Origin: an uncultured Luteimonas sp.
Lineage (GTDB): Bacteria; Pseudomonadota; Gammaproteobacteria; Xanthomonadales; Xanthomonadaceae
Assembly (NCBI GenBank): GCA_938008415.1
Contig: CALLKI010000054.1
Coordinates: 62,001-126,000, forward strand
Reading direction: 5' to 3'
Length of the DNA stretch: 64,000 nt
The translations under genes and the position numbers were made by a program. The notes under the pieces are model-generated. The model was not told where the DNA came from, searched no databases, and saw nothing but the letters and a program-made list of their open reading frames with translations. Positions 16,941-26,700 of the stretch are shown here, one piece after another (the first letter of the stretch is position 1; each line of letters starts with the position of its first letter).

Positions 16941-17483
16941 TCATTCGGGGACCGTGATGACGCCGCAGGCCACGCGCGCGCCGAACGCGCCGGGCGTCGC
17001 GCCCAGCACCAGCAGGGCGCGTCCGACGATGTCGTTGTCGGCGCCGCCGCCGAGCACCGCGCCACGGATCACGAGGTCCACCGTGGCGCGGCCGTCGGCA
17101 TCGGCCACGATCCGGCCCGGCGCGTCGCCCACCGCGCCGCCCTGGCGCGCGCCGTCGAGCGGGTCGTAGTAGCGGCCCGCACTGGAGGCATCGGCGGCGC
17201 TGCAATCGCCGTGCTCGTGCACCTGCAGGCCGTGCGCGCCGTTGCGGGTGAGGCCGCCGACGATGCCGCGCACGCGCACGCCCCCCTCCACCGGCACCAG
17301 CACCATGCGCCCGCTGACCAGGCTGCCCGAGGCGGAGGCGAGGTTGGCGACCGCACGGGTCGCGGTGCCGGCCGGCGCGATGTTCCGCTGCGGTTCCTCC
17401 GGCGGCGGAGGGGCCGGCGGCGGCGCGCTGGCGCAGGCGGCCAGCAGACAGGCGGCGAGGAAGGCGACGGGCAGCGCACGCAT
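16941..17483 (-). CDS. SodC-like lipoprotein lacking most metal ligands
   Basis: 180-residue Cu/Zn superoxide dismutase fold with a lipobox (LLAAC, Cys17) and a Pro-rich linker. It keeps the scaffold: LQVHEHGDC (His89, His91, Cys94), GARVACGVI with Arg170 and Cys173, and the overall length. The bridging His is Tyr105, the zinc loop 108-125 contains no His at all, and the last copper ligand is Leu160. It therefore should not bind zinc and probably is not a dismutase. Tandem position next to intact sodC suggests duplication and change of role, for example a copper-binding or structural lipoprotein. A longer start upstream is open but would bury the lipobox. Confidence 0.85.
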   Translation of the reverse strand: MRALPVAFLAACLLAACASAPPPAPPPPEEPQRNIAPAGTATRAVANLASASGSLVSGRMVLVPVEGGVRVRGIVGGLTRNGAHGLQVHEHGDCSAADASSAGRYYDPLDGARQGGAVGDAPGRIVADADGRATVDLVIRGAVLGGGADNDIVGRALLVLGATPGAFGARVACGVITVPE

Positions 17484-17565
17484 CGGGGGTTTCGTGTCGT
17501 GTCGGCGGAACCCGTGATCGTGCCGCACGGATCCTTGCCCGGGCATGAAGTCCCCCATGCGGTGC

Positions 17566-18975
17566 TCAGTGCCGCCTGCGGCTCGCGCCCAGCTTGCGGG
17601 TGACGGTGTTGCGGCCCAGCCCCAGGCGCGTGGCGGCCTCGGCGCGGCGCCCGCCGGTGTGCTCCAGCGCCGCTTCCAGCAGCACGCGGTCGAGGCGTTC
17701 GCGCGCGACCGCGTGGATGTCGGCCGCGCCGGCCTCGAGCTGCGCGCGCGCCCAGCGCGCAAGCGCCGCTTCCCAGCCCTCGTCCCCCCCCGTGGCGGCG
17801 GACGGCTGCAGTGCGCCCCCGAGGTCTCCCGCGGTGATCACCTCCGCCGGCGCCAGCGCCGCCATCCGCCAGCACAGGTTCTCCAGCTCGCGCACATTGC
17901 CCGGCCAGTCATGCGCCATCAGCCGCGCCATCGCCGCGTCGTCGAAGCGGCGGGGCGGCGCGTCGAGGCGTTCCGCGGCCGCGCGCAGGAAACGCTCGGC
18001 CAGCAACGGGATGTCCGAGCGGCGCTCGCGCAGCGGCGGCAGGTGCAGGCGCACCACGTTCAGGCGGTGCAGCAGGTCGGCGCGGAACGCGCCCTCGCGC
18101 ACGCGCGCCTCGAGGTCCTGGTGGGTGGCGGCGATCACGCGCACGTCCACGCGGATCAGCTCGCGACCGCCGACACGGAAGAACTCGCCCTCCGCCAGCA
18201 CCCGCAGCAGCCGGGTCTGCAGCGGCAGTGGCATGTCGCCGATCTCGTCAAGGAACAGGGTGCCGCCGTCGGCCTGCTCGAAACGGCCGATGTGGCGCTT
18301 CTGCGCGCCGGTGAACGCACCGGCCTCGTGCCCGAACAGCTCGCTCTCCAGCAGCTCGGACGGGATCGCGGCGGTATTGAGCGCGACGAACGGCGCGCGT
18401 GCGCGCGGCGACTCGCGATGCAGCGCGCGCGCGACCAGCTCCTTGCCCGTCCCGGTCTCGCCGGTGATCAGCACCGACAGCGGCGCCTGCGCCAGCCGGC
18501 CGATGGCGCGGAACAACTGCCGCATCGCCGGGGTCTCCCCGACCAGCGCGTCGTCGCCGGCGGCGTCCTCCACCGGGGCGGGCGCGTCCTGCGGTGCGCG
18601 GCGTTCGGCCAGCACGCGCTCGGCCAGCTCCACCGCCTCGTCCAGATCGAACGGCTTGGACAGGAACTCGTGCGCGCCGGCGCGGAACGCGCCCGCGGTG
18701 CTGGTGACGTCGGTGAACGCCGACATCACCACCACCGGCAACTGCGGGTACCGGCGCTTGAGCGTCTCCAGCAGCGCGATGCCGCTGTCGCCGGGCATGC
18801 GCACGTCGGTGAACAGCAGCTGCGGCGCCGGACGCGTGCGCAGCGCCTCGAGCACGGCTTCGGCCGAGTCGAAGCCGGCGACCTCGTGGCCGGCGTCGCT
18901 CAGCGCGGTGGCCAGCACGAAGCGCACCGCGCGGTCGTCGTCCACCACCCAGATGGTCGCGGGCTCAGCCGCCAT
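17566..18975 (-). CDS. ntrC: nitrogen regulator NtrC (sigma-54 activator)
   Basis: 469-residue response regulator that, when phosphorylated, drives sigma-54 promoters under nitrogen limitation. Receiver domain residues 5-120 with Asp57 as acceptor and Lys107; AAA+ domain with Walker A GETGTGKE at 172-179, the sigma-54 contact loop GAFTGA at 219-224 and GGTLFLDEIGD Walker B; a Fis-type helix-turn-helix at the C-terminus (AEAATRLGLGRNTVTRKL). Its start overlaps the end of ntrB by 11 bases, so the pair is translationally coupled. A likely target, the glnA promoter with NtrC-type dyads, is in this window at 25290-25413. Confidence 0.95.
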   Translation of the reverse strand: MAAEPATIWVVDDDRAVRFVLATALSDAGHEVAGFDSAEAVLEALRTRPAPQLLFTDVRMPGDSGIALLETLKRRYPQLPVVVMSAFTDVTSTAGAFRAGAHEFLSKPFDLDEAVELAERVLAERRAPQDAPAPVEDAAGDDALVGETPAMRQLFRAIGRLAQAPLSVLITGETGTGKELVARALHRESPRARAPFVALNTAAIPSELLESELFGHEAGAFTGAQKRHIGRFEQADGGTLFLDEIGDMPLPLQTRLLRVLAEGEFFRVGGRELIRVDVRVIAATHQDLEARVREGAFRADLLHRLNVVRLHLPPLRERRSDIPLLAERFLRAAAERLDAPPRRFDDAAMARLMAHDWPGNVRELENLCWRMAALAPAEVITAGDLGGALQPSAATGGDEGWEAALARWARAQLEAGAADIHAVARERLDRVLLEAALEHTGGRRAEAATRLGLGRNTVTRKLGASRRRH

Positions 18976-20044
18976 CGTCCCGATCCCCTTCGCCACCGGC
19001 ATCCAGCGGCAGCAGCAGCGTGAACACGGTGTGCCCCGGGCGCGAGCGGTAGACCAGCGAGCCGCGGTGTTCGCGCGCCACCTGCTGCGCCAGCGCCAGC
19101 CCCAGCCCGGTGCCGTCGGAACGCCCCGAGACCAGCGGCAGGAAGATCCGCTCGGCCAGTTCCTCGGGCACGCCGCGGCCATCGTCGGCGATGTCCAGCC
19201 GCAGCACGCGCGCGTGCACCGCGTCGCCGATGCGCGCGCCATGCTCGACCCGCGTGCGCAGGGTGACGTTGCCGGCGCCGGCCTGGATCGCGTTGCGCAC
19301 CAGGTTCCACACCGCCTGCACCAGCCGGTCGAAGTCGCCCGGCAGGTCGGGCAGGCTCGGGTCGTAGTCGCGCACCAGCTTCACCGCCCAGCCGGCTTCC
19401 GCCCCGGCCAGCGCCACCACCCGCTCGAGCACGGCGTGGATGTTGAGCGGCACGTGCGGGTTCGGTGGCGCCGGCGCCAGCAGGTTGTCCACCAGCTGCG
19501 CCAGCCGCCCGACCTCGGACTGCACCAGCTCCAGCAGTTCCACGGCCTCCGGCTCGTCGATGCGGCGGCGCAGCAGCTGCGCCGCGCCCTTCAGTCCCGC
19601 CAGCGGATTGCGCAGTTCGTGCGCCAGACCGCGCAGCGCCGCGGTCATCGCGCCCGGCAGCACCTGCAGCGGGTCGTCGCCGGGGAACTCGTCCACCGGA
19701 TGCGCCTCCAGCAGCCAGCCGCCGCCCTCGCGCCGGCTCAGCCAGCCGTCGGCGAAGCGCGGCTGGCCGCCGAGGAAGGCCAGTTCGATCCGGCGCAGGC
19801 GCAATTGCTCGCTGCCGCCACCGTCGCCGGCGGCCAGCGCCCGGCGCAGCACGTCGCCCTCGGCCTCGAGCGCGGCCAACGGCTGGTCGAGCAGGCGCCG
19901 GGGGCTCACTCCCAGCCAGCGCGCGAAGGCCGCGTTGCAGCCCTCGATGCGGGCCGCCGCGTCGGTCCAGGCCACCGGCGTGGACAGCCGGTCCAGGACG
20001 ATGTCCGGGGCGGGAGACAGTTCCATTGCACCATTGTGGGGCAT
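18965..20044 (-). CDS. ntrB: nitrogen sensor kinase/phosphatase NtrB
   Basis: 359-residue soluble histidine kinase that phosphorylates or dephosphorylates NtrC under control of the P-II protein. Residues 12-120 form a PAS-like domain, the phospho-acceptor His142 lies in LAHELRNPLAG, and the ATPase domain carries NLVRNAIQAG (N box), DIADDGRGVP (G1) and GTGLGLALAQQ (G2). There are no membrane segments, as expected for NtrB. An internal ATG at 20026 is an alternative start. It overlaps ntrC downstream; the amidase gene lies 36 bases upstream on the same strand. Confidence 0.94.
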   Translation of the reverse strand: MPHNGAMELSPAPDIVLDRLSTPVAWTDAAARIEGCNAAFARWLGVSPRRLLDQPLAALEAEGDVLRRALAAGDGGGSEQLRLRRIELAFLGGQPRFADGWLSRREGGGWLLEAHPVDEFPGDDPLQVLPGAMTAALRGLAHELRNPLAGLKGAAQLLRRRIDEPEAVELLELVQSEVGRLAQLVDNLLAPAPPNPHVPLNIHAVLERVVALAGAEAGWAVKLVRDYDPSLPDLPGDFDRLVQAVWNLVRNAIQAGAGNVTLRTRVEHGARIGDAVHARVLRLDIADDGRGVPEELAERIFLPLVSGRSDGTGLGLALAQQVAREHRGSLVYRSRPGHTVFTLLLPLDAGGEGDRDDGG

Positions 20045-20080
20045 GCGCCAGCCTGGTGCGAGTGCCGGCGCGCCCGCGCC

Positions 20081-20848
20081 TCAGGGTGCGGCGGTCGCCT
20101 GCGCCTGTTCCTTCGGCCGCCGCCAGGTCAGGGCATGGAGGATCCGCAGGTCCTCCTCGTCCAGGGCGCTCGCGGTGTCGCCACGGAAACGCATGCGATA
20201 GGAGCGGATCGTCGCCTCCAGGTCGTCCACCGGGTAGCCGATCAGGCGCAGCGCCGTCACCGGGTCGAAGCCGGGCGGCGGCGGCGGCGCGTCCGGGTCG
20301 GGCCAGATGCCGAAGCCGGCCTCGTGCAGTCGCTTCCACGGGAACAGCGGGCCCGGGTCCACCTTGCGTCCCGGCGCGAGGTCGGAATGCCCGATCACCG
20401 CGGTCTTCGGGATCCGGTGCCGCGTGGTCAGGTCCTCGAGCAGGCGGATCAACGCCTCGACCTGCGCCCCGGTGTACGGCTCCCGGCCGTCGTTGTCGAT
20501 CTCGATCCCGATCGAGGCCGAGTTGAGGTCGTGGATGGTGCCCCAGCTGCCGGCACCGGCATGCCAGGCGCGGTGTTCGTCGGACACCAGCTGGTAGATC
20601 CGGCCATCCTCGCCGACGAGGTAATGCGCGCTGACCCGGCCGCCACTGTTGCGGGTGCGCAGCGTGTGCAGGCTCTGCCGCACCGATTCCTGCTCGGTGA
20701 AGTGCACCACGATCAGTTGCGGGCGGCGGATGTCGTAGTTCGGCGACGGCACCCAGGTCGCGATCGGGTTGCGCGGCGCGGTGGTCTGGCAGGCCGCGAG
20801 CGCCAGAGCGCAGGCGGCGGCGAGGAAACATGACGTGCGTCTGGCCAT
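20081..20848 (-). CDS. amiD: N-acetylmuramoyl-L-alanine amidase, AmiD-like lipoprotein
   Basis: 255-residue zinc amidase that cuts the bond between MurNAc and L-Ala in peptidoglycan fragments. The lipobox LALAAC (Cys20) indicates membrane anchoring, as in AmiD, whereas AmpD is cytosolic. Zinc ligands are His49 (VVHFT), His154 (GHSDLAPG) and Asp164, with catalytic Glu116 in SIGIEID. Residues about 180-245 resemble the C-terminal peptidoglycan-binding helical module of AmiD. It lies between amtB and ntrB on the same strand, with a hairpin terminator separating it from amtB. Confidence 0.9.
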   Translation of the reverse strand: MARRTSCFLAAACALALAACQTTAPRNPIATWVPSPNYDIRRPQLIVVHFTEQESVRQSLHTLRTRNSGGRVSAHYLVGEDGRIYQLVSDEHRAWHAGAGSWGTIHDLNSASIGIEIDNDGREPYTGAQVEALIRLLEDLTTRHRIPKTAVIGHSDLAPGRKVDPGPLFPWKRLHEAGFGIWPDPDAPPPPPGFDPVTALRLIGYPVDDLEATIRSYRMRFRGDTASALDEEDLRILHALTWRRPKEQAQATAAP

Positions 20849-20898
20849 GGCGGCATTGCAGCGTCACGCAAGCGCGAATGCAAGACGCCGGGAAAATC

Positions 20899-20931
20899 CC
20901 GGGGCGGGCGGCATTGCGCCGCCCGCCCCGG
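20899..20931 (-). terminator. intrinsic terminator after amtB
   Basis: Perfect 14-bp stem (20899-20912 with 20918-20931) and a 5-base loop, starting 20 bases past the amtB stop. Read on the minus strand the stem is followed by GGATTTTCC, giving a short run of four U. The best-formed terminator in the window; it should end the torF-glnK-amtB transcript. Confidence 0.65.
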
Positions 20932-20950
20932 CCGCTCCCCCTCTCCGGGA

Positions 20951-22402
20951 TCAATGCTCGTAGGCGGCCTCGCCGTGCGAGACGATGTCGAGGCCCTGGC
21001 GCTCCTCCTCCTCGCTCACGCGCAGGCCGACCACGGCCTTCGTGGCCAGGATGGCGATGGTGGTCACCACCGCGCACCAGGCGATGGTGAACAGCACGCT
21101 GAAGGCCTGCGCCCAGACCTGCGCGCCGATCGTCCCCTCGATGCCGGTGCCGCCCAGCGATTCGGCGCTGAACACGCCGGTGAGCACCGCGCCGACGATG
21201 CCGCCGACCGCGTGCACGCCGAACACGTCGGCGGTGTCGTCCACGCGCAGCATGCGCTTGAGGCCGTTCACGCCCCAGACGCAGGTCGCCCCCACTGCCA
21301 GGCCGATCACGATCGCGCCGATCGGGCCCACCGTGCCGGCGGCCGGGGTGATGCCGACCAGGCCGGCGACCGCGCCGGAGGCCGCACCCAGCGCCGACGG
21401 ACGGCCCTTGGCGATCGCCTCGACCAGGCTCCACGCCACCACGCCCGCTGCGGTGGCGACCATGGTGTTGATCATCGCCAGCGACGCGACCGCGTCCGCG
21501 GCCACGGCCGAGCCGGCGTTGAAGCCGAACCAGCCGACCCACAGCAGCGAGGCGCCGATGAAGGTGAACGGCACGTTGTGCGGCTTGAGCGCCTCGCGGC
21601 CGAAGCCCAGCCGCCTGCCGAGGAAGTACGCGCCCACCAGCCCCGCGATGCCGGCGTTGATGTGGACCACGGTGCCGCCGGCGAAGTCGAGCACGCCCTT
21701 GTGCGCCAGGAAGCCGCCGCTCCACACCATGTGCACCATCGGCAGGTAGGCGAACGTCACCCAGATCACCGAGAACAGCATCACCGCCCTGAACCTGATG
21801 CGCTCGGCGAACGAGCCGACGATCAGCGCGGTGGTGATGCCGGCGAAGGTGGACTGGAACACCACGAACAGCAGCTCGGGCAGGCCCGCCGACTCGCTGG
21901 CGGTGGTGATGCCCCGCAGGAACGCCTTCTCGGTGAACGAACCGAAGAAGCTGTTGCCATCCGTGAACGCGGCGCTGTAGCCGTAGGCGACCCAGACCAG
22001 GACCACCACGGAGAACACCACCAGCACCTGCATCAGCACCGACAGCACGTTCTTCGAACGCACCATGCCGCCGTAGAACAGCGCCAGCCCCGGCACCACC
22101 ATCAGCAGCACCAGCAGGGTCGAGGTCAGCATCCAGGCCACGTTGCCGCTGTCGAAGGCGGGCTCCGCATCGGCCCGGGCCTCCGCGGTTGCCACGGCTT
22201 GCCCGCCCGCGGGCGCTTGCGCCACCGTTTCCTCCGCCGTGGCGGTTTCCACGGCCCCGGGCGCGTCCGCGGCGGGAACGCCGGGTTCCGCTTCCTGCGA
22301 CAGCACGGGGGACGCCGCGAACGCCGCGGCCAGGCCGAACAGCAGCGCCATCGCCGCTGCGCGGGTACGGGTCTTCCACCCGGAGAACATCGCTGCCTTC
22401 AT
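20951..22402 (-). CDS. amtB: ammonium transporter AmtB
   Basis: Inner-membrane ammonium channel, 483 residues. A signal peptide (ending near SPVLSQ) and an unusually long Ala/Glu/Pro-rich periplasmic extension (about residues 30-85) come before the 11 membrane helices. The twin pore histidines are visible in VVHINAGIAG and GVHAVGGIVGA, along with DFAGGTVVH and GWFGFNAGSA signature blocks. The acidic C-terminal tail (SEEEERQGLD) is where P-II proteins dock. ATG 22402 is chosen because GGAGG lies 8 bases before it. It follows glnK by 22 bases, the classical glnK-amtB order. Confidence 0.96.
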   Translation of the reverse strand: MKAAMFSGWKTRTRAAAMALLFGLAAAFAASPVLSQEAEPGVPAADAPGAVETATAEETVAQAPAGGQAVATAEARADAEPAFDSGNVAWMLTSTLLVLLMVVPGLALFYGGMVRSKNVLSVLMQVLVVFSVVVLVWVAYGYSAAFTDGNSFFGSFTEKAFLRGITTASESAGLPELLFVVFQSTFAGITTALIVGSFAERIRFRAVMLFSVIWVTFAYLPMVHMVWSGGFLAHKGVLDFAGGTVVHINAGIAGLVGAYFLGRRLGFGREALKPHNVPFTFIGASLLWVGWFGFNAGSAVAADAVASLAMINTMVATAAGVVAWSLVEAIAKGRPSALGAASGAVAGLVGITPAAGTVGPIGAIVIGLAVGATCVWGVNGLKRMLRVDDTADVFGVHAVGGIVGAVLTGVFSAESLGGTGIEGTIGAQVWAQAFSVLFTIAWCAVVTTIAILATKAVVGLRVSEEEERQGLDIVSHGEAAYEH

Positions 22403-22424
22403 CGTCATTGCCTCCAGGTCCTGG

Positions 22425-22805
<381 letters not shown>

Positions 22806-23507
22806 TCAGAACGACCGGGAGAATGAGATCAGGAAGGTGTCGTCGGCGCCGGAGATGCCGGTGTCGTGCCATTCCAGGCCGATGGCGAAGCCGCTGCCGA
22901 ACGACTTGCCGGCAGTGAGCTTCCAGTAGTCGTAGTCGAGCCCGCCGCCGTGGCCGCTCACCCATTGCCGGCCCCGGCCGGCGCCCACGCTCCAGCCGCC
23001 GTCGAATTCGTGGCCCGCGGTGAACTCGAGCGCGGAACTGCCGTCCGAATCCGGGATGCCGAACAGGTCTGTGGCGGCGTACGAGTATCTGGCGCCGAGC
23101 GCCTTCCAGCTCAGCCCGAGGTAGAGTTCGAGGGTATCGGGGCTGTTGTAGCCCGCCGGGTAACGGCCCGGGTACCAGTAGTAGTTGGCGCCGATGTCGT
23201 AGCCGACGCCGCTTCCGCCGAACCCGCCGGAATATCCCACGAACCCGTCGATCTCCACCTGGCTGGAGACATCGGGATCGGAATCGGACAGCCAGCTGAT
23301 GCTGCTGCCCCATGTGCCGGCGTACAAACCGCTTCCGTGCGTCCAGGTCACCCCGCCCTGCAGAGCGGGTTTTCCGTGGGTCTGGGTGATTCCACGGAAC
23401 ACGTAGTCACTGACAACCGCCACCGAACCCGACACTTCGGCGGCCGCCCCGCCCGCGGCGAGGCACGCGCACAACGCAAGCGCCAACGCGCTTCTGCATG
23501 ACAACAT
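22806..23507 (-). CDS. TorF-family outer-membrane porin
   Basis: 233-residue beta-barrel protein with a signal peptide (about 1-23, ending GGAAA). It shows the TorF family features: SDYVFRGITQTHGKPALQGG after the signal, alternating Gly/aromatic strands throughout and a terminal Phe (ISFSRSF) for barrel insertion. GAGGAG lies 9 bases before the ATG. Position directly ahead of glnK-amtB suggests an outer-membrane pore for ammonium or small nitrogen compounds, which is an inference. A weak sigma-54-like element lies 80 bases upstream. Confidence 0.87.
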   Translation of the reverse strand: MLSCRSALALALCACLAAGGAAAEVSGSVAVVSDYVFRGITQTHGKPALQGGVTWTHGSGLYAGTWGSSISWLSDSDPDVSSQVEIDGFVGYSGGFGGSGVGYDIGANYYWYPGRYPAGYNSPDTLELYLGLSWKALGARYSYAATDLFGIPDSDGSSALEFTAGHEFDGGWSVGAGRGRQWVSGHGGGLDYDYWKLTAGKSFGSGFAIGLEWHDTGISGADDTFLISFSRSF

Positions 23508-23586
23508 GACTCAGGCTCCTCATCGAAAAGCCCTCCCGGTCATAGCTGGTTTGCATTGCGTTTCGCCGGGCATGTTTGCCGTTCCG

Positions 23587-23601
23587 GCAGTTCCCTTGCC
23601 G
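23587..23601 (-). promoter_or_regulatory. weak sigma-54-like promoter upstream of torF
   Basis: On the minus strand the element reads CGGCAAGGGAACTGC. It keeps the required GG-10 bases-GC frame but differs from TGGCAC-N5-TTGC at the first, sixth and TTGC-first positions. It is 80 bases before the torF ATG. Biologically plausible for a torF-glnK-amtB operon; the sequence evidence alone is weak. Confidence 0.25.
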
Positions 23602-23742
23602 TCCGCTTCGCGGCGGAGTGCGCGCCGTCGCGCCGCGGTGGCCATGCCTCGAATGTCGTGTGTGCTGCTTTGCTCCTCCTTGCGGTCCGGACGCCGCCGC
23701 CGACGTGGGGGAGGGAGACGGCGCCCGGACCTTTTCCATCCG

Positions 23743-23768
23743 GGCCGCGCCGCAGTCGCGGCGCGGCC
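23743..23768. terminator. GC hairpin downstream of glnA
   Basis: Perfect 11-bp inverted repeat (GGCCGCGCCGC at 23743-23753 and its complement at 23758-23768) with a 4-base loop, 75 bases past the glnA stop. No U-run follows on the minus strand, so it may be a pausing or RNA-stabilising structure instead. Confidence 0.35.
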
Positions 23769-23842
23769 GTGTTTCCTGGTTCCTGTCGTCGCGCGTGCCT
23801 GCCGGTGCGGGCCGGCGCCATTGCCGGCGCCTGCGCCGGACG

Positions 23843-25252
<1,410 letters not shown>

Positions 25253-25289
25253 CGTTGCATCCTGGTTGGCAATGGATGCCCTTCTTGTC

Positions 25290-25304
25290 GCAAGCCGCGT
25301 GCCA
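25290..25304 (-). promoter_or_regulatory. sigma-54 promoter of glnA
   Basis: Minus-strand sequence TGGCACGCGGCTTGC matches the consensus TGGCACG-N4-TTGC exactly over its defined positions. The -12 GC is at 25290-25291, which puts the start of transcription near 25278 and a leader of about 26 bases before the glnA ATG. Confidence 0.85.
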
Positions 25305-25365
25305 ACCCGGATCTGCGGGCAAGCCATTGATTTTCATGGGCTTCAATCAGCACCCGGCCATACTT

Positions 25366-25382
25366 TGCACATCTTTGGGGAT
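25366..25382 (-). promoter_or_regulatory. second, weaker NtrC-type dyad upstream of glnA
   Basis: TGCACA-TCTTT-GGGGAT (read on the plus strand) keeps one perfect half (TGCAC) of the NtrC site TGCACC-N5-GGTGCA. Its centre at 25374 is 31 bp, three helical turns, from the strong site and about 96 bp upstream of the predicted glnA start. Confidence 0.5.
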
Positions 25383-25397
25383 TTCATGCCGGCCAGG

Positions 25398-25413
25398 GCA
25401 CCATGATGGTGCA
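25398..25413 (-). promoter_or_regulatory. strong NtrC-binding dyad upstream of glnA
   Basis: GCACCATGATGGTGCA: a perfect GCACC-N5-GGTGC palindrome, the NtrC consensus core. Centre at 25405, about 127 bp upstream of the predicted glnA start. With the weaker site at 25374 it mimics the paired enhancer of enterobacterial glnA. It also lies 57 bp before uppP on the other strand. Confidence 0.8.
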
Positions 25414-25461
25414 TCGCGGCGGATGCCCTATCCTGTGGCCTCTTTCCACACCGGCCATCCC

Positions 25462-26256
25462 ATGTCCGATCCCGTCTCCGCCCTGCTGCTCGGCATCCTC
25501 GAGGGCCTGACCGAATTCCTGCCGGTCTCCAGCACCGGGCACCTGCTGGTCGCCCAGCACTGGCTCGGCCAGCGCTCGGACTTCTTCAACATCGTGATCC
25601 AGGCCGGGGCGATCCTCGCGATCACGCTGGTGTTCCGGCAGCGCCTGTGGGCACTGGCCACCGGGCTGCGCGAGCCGGCCAACCTCGACTACGCGATGAA
25701 GGTCGCGGCCGCCTTCCTGGTCACCGCCCTGGCCGGCCTGCCGGTGCGCCTGGCCGGCTGGGAGCTGCCCGAGACGGTGACCCCGGTGGCATGGGCGCTG
25801 GTACTGGGCGGCATCTGGATGCTGCTGGCCGAACGCATCGCCGAGCGGCGCGGCGACTCGGCGCGGGTCACCTGGACCGTGGCGGTGCTGGTCGGGCTGG
25901 CGCAGGTGGTGGCCGGCGTGTTCCCCGGCACCTCGCGCTCGGCCGCGGCGATCTTCATGGCGATGCTGGCCGGGCTGGGCCGGCGCTCGGCCGCGGCGGA
26001 GTTCGTGTTCATCGTCGGCATCCCGACCATGTTCGCGGCCAGCGGCTACGCCTTCCTCGAGCTGTGGAAGGACGGCCGCCTCGGCGGCGAGGCCTGGGGC
26101 GACGTGGCGCTGGCCTTCCTGGCGGCGGCGGCGACCGGGTTCGTGGTGGTGAAGTGGCTGCTGGGCTACATCAAGGCCCACCGCTTCACCGGATTTGCGA
26201 TCTACCGCATCGCCCTCGGCATCGCCCTGCTGCTGTGGCTGCCGGCCGGGGACTGA
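25462..26256 (+). CDS. uppP: undecaprenyl-diphosphate phosphatase UppP/BacA
   Basis: Inner-membrane enzyme that recycles undecaprenyl diphosphate to the monophosphate lipid carrier for wall synthesis; it confers bacitracin tolerance. 264 residues, about eight membrane helices. Catalytic motifs: LEGLTEFLPVSSTGH at 13-27 (with Glu14, Glu18) and PGTSRS at 155-160 with Arg159. The start at 25462 fits the family N-terminus. Divergent from glnA; a TATCCT element at 25429-25434 could be its -10 box, but no clear -35 is seen. Confidence 0.95.
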   Translation: MSDPVSALLLGILEGLTEFLPVSSTGHLLVAQHWLGQRSDFFNIVIQAGAILAITLVFRQRLWALATGLREPANLDYAMKVAAAFLVTALAGLPVRLAGWELPETVTPVAWALVLGGIWMLLAERIAERRGDSARVTWTVAVLVGLAQVVAGVFPGTSRSAAAIFMAMLAGLGRRSAAAEFVFIVGIPTMFAASGYAFLELWKDGRLGGEAWGDVALAFLAAAATGFVVVKWLLGYIKAHRFTGFAIYRIALGIALLLWLPAGD

Positions 26257-26327
26257 TCCCCCGGCTGTCGATCCGGCGCTCCCCCGTTCGTCGTAGGCGT
26301 GCAATGTCTTCCACGGGAGGAGCCCGC

Positions 26328-26687
26328 ATGTACGTCGATGGATTCGTGATGGCCGTCCGCAGGGACAGGCTCGCCGCCTACCGCACCCTCGCCCGCAAGG
26401 CCGGGAAGCTCTGGAGGGAGCACGGCGCGCTGCAGTACGTGGAATGTGTCGCCGACGACGTCCCCGATGGCAAGGTCACCTCGTTCCCGATGGCGGTGAA
26501 GCTGCGCCGCGGCGAGGTGGCGGTGTTCTCGTGGATCGTGTTCCGCTCGCGCGCGCACCGCGACCGGGTCAACAAGAAGGTGATGGCCGACCCGCGGCTC
26601 GACGCGATGACGCCCGACAAGCGCAGGATGCCGTTCGACATGCAGCGCATGATCTACGGCGGGTTCCGCAGCCTCGTCAGCCTGTGA
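26328..26687 (+). CDS. DUF1428 family protein
   Basis: 119-residue ferredoxin-like alpha/beta protein of the DUF1428 family, recognisable by MYVDGFVMAV at the start, VECVADDVPDGK in the middle, and the DKRRMPFDMQRMIYGGF ending. The function of the family is unknown; members resemble EthD/NIPSNAP-like dimeric barrels. GGGAGGAG lies 6 bases before the ATG. It precedes the YceI gene by 13 bases and probably shares its transcript. Confidence 0.92.
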   Translation: MYVDGFVMAVRRDRLAAYRTLARKAGKLWREHGALQYVECVADDVPDGKVTSFPMAVKLRRGEVAVFSWIVFRSRAHRDRVNKKVMADPRLDAMTPDKRRMPFDMQRMIYGGFRSLVSL

Positions 26688-26700
26688 GGAGCCGCGCGGC

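Larger units (their letters stand above)
23508..23842. other. 335-base gap between glnA and torF
   Basis: No credible gene here. It holds the torF leader, a weak sigma-54-like site (23587-23601), a perfect 11-bp hairpin (23743-23768) and, just past the glnA stop, overlapping GGCGCC palindromes around 23810-23835. No convincing NtrC dyad was found in it. Confidence 0.6.

Noticed and set aside
23508..23842. NtrC-type dyad upstream of torF
   Set aside because: GGTGC and TGCC words occur near 23795-23810 but no inverted GCACC-N5-GGTGC arrangement exists.
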